From contig DWVD01000020.1 of assembly GCA_019120395.1 (NCBI GenBank), positions 1-32,050 of the forward strand: a DNA stretch of 32,050 nt. The letters run 5' to 3'. The notes beneath the pieces were generated by a model. The model saw only the letters and a list, made by a program, of their open reading frames with translations, did no database searches and was not told the DNA's origin. This DNA is from Candidatus Gemmiger faecigallinarum (GTDB lineage: Bacteria; Bacillota; Clostridia; Oscillospirales; Ruminococcaceae). Of this stretch, positions 31,098 through 32,050 are shown piece after piece. The translations under genes and the position numbers were made by a program. Within the stretch, counting starts at the first letter, position 1. Every line of letters starts with the position of its first letter.

Positions 31098-31132
31098 GGC
31101 GGGGCGCAGGTATGCGCCGCAAACGCCCCGTC
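31098..31132 (+). repeat. GC hairpin in the metK leader
   Basis: GGCGGGGCG (31098-31106) pairs with CGCCCCGTC (31124-31132), one G-U, 17-base loop, ending about 12 bases before the GGGAGGA ribosome site (31145-31151). Confidence 0.45.
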
Positions 31133-31157
31133 CGCCAACTGACAGGGAGGAAAACCT

Positions 31158-32050
<893 letters not shown>

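Overview
The window is a dense, high-GC stretch of bacterial chromosome. It reads as a low-branching, Gram-positive (Firmicutes/Clostridia) genome, most likely in the Faecalibacterium-Gemmiger-Subdoligranulum part of the Oscillospiraceae. Pointers to this are ATP-type PEP carboxykinase, RecD2, PcrA, flavin-dependent ThyX, a PASTA-carrying class B PBP, a FtsQ/DivIB with a long basic tail, RibU behind an FMN riboswitch, metK behind a SAM-I riboswitch, strong GGAGG ribosome sites and TTGACA/TATAAT promoters. The genus is an inference from gene content and style, not from a search. No phage, IS, CRISPR, tRNA or rRNA is visible.

Layout. 1-1267 (-): 5' part of pckA, divergent from a nitroreductase (1531-2067) and a small membrane zinc-ribbon protein (2112-2378). 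After a strong terminator and promoter comes recD2-comF (2617-5606, ATGA overlap), then an MreB-family actin (5712-6740) and pcrA (6951-9578). PcrA has an unusual Gly/Ser/Tyr-rich linker. 9579-10087 is a 509-base non-coding island with repeated hairpin elements and a palindromic MITE-like segment. 10088-11537 is thyX-tmk (dUMP to dTDP), followed by a GNAT protein, mltG, a U32 (TrhP-type) protein and a family 4 uracil-DNA glycosylase (to 15790). A new promoter drives rsmD and a coiled-coil protein (15980-17057).

17200-28503 is the division and cell-wall (dcw) cluster: mraZ, rsmH, ftsL, ftsI/pbpB, murF, mraY, ftsW, murG and ftsQ/divIB, ended by a perfect terminator. Its leader holds four GTGGN repeats at exact 10-base spacing (a MraZ-type operator), followed by DnaA-box-like sequences. 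murD, murE, murC, ftsA and ftsZ are not in it. A convergent mscS-family channel (28535-29617, -) follows. It shares a divergent overlapping promoter region with the FMN riboswitch-ribU unit (29743-30731). The window ends in a SAM-I riboswitch and the 5' three quarters of metK.

Themes: nucleotide and repair functions (recD2, pcrA, thyX, tmk, udg) in the left half, murein synthesis and septation in the right half, and riboswitch-controlled cofactor genes at the end. No clearly new multi-gene system is present. The most interesting signals are non-coding: the dcw operator region, the repeat island after pcrA, and a recurring GC-rich hairpin placed immediately 5' of Shine-Dalgarno sites.
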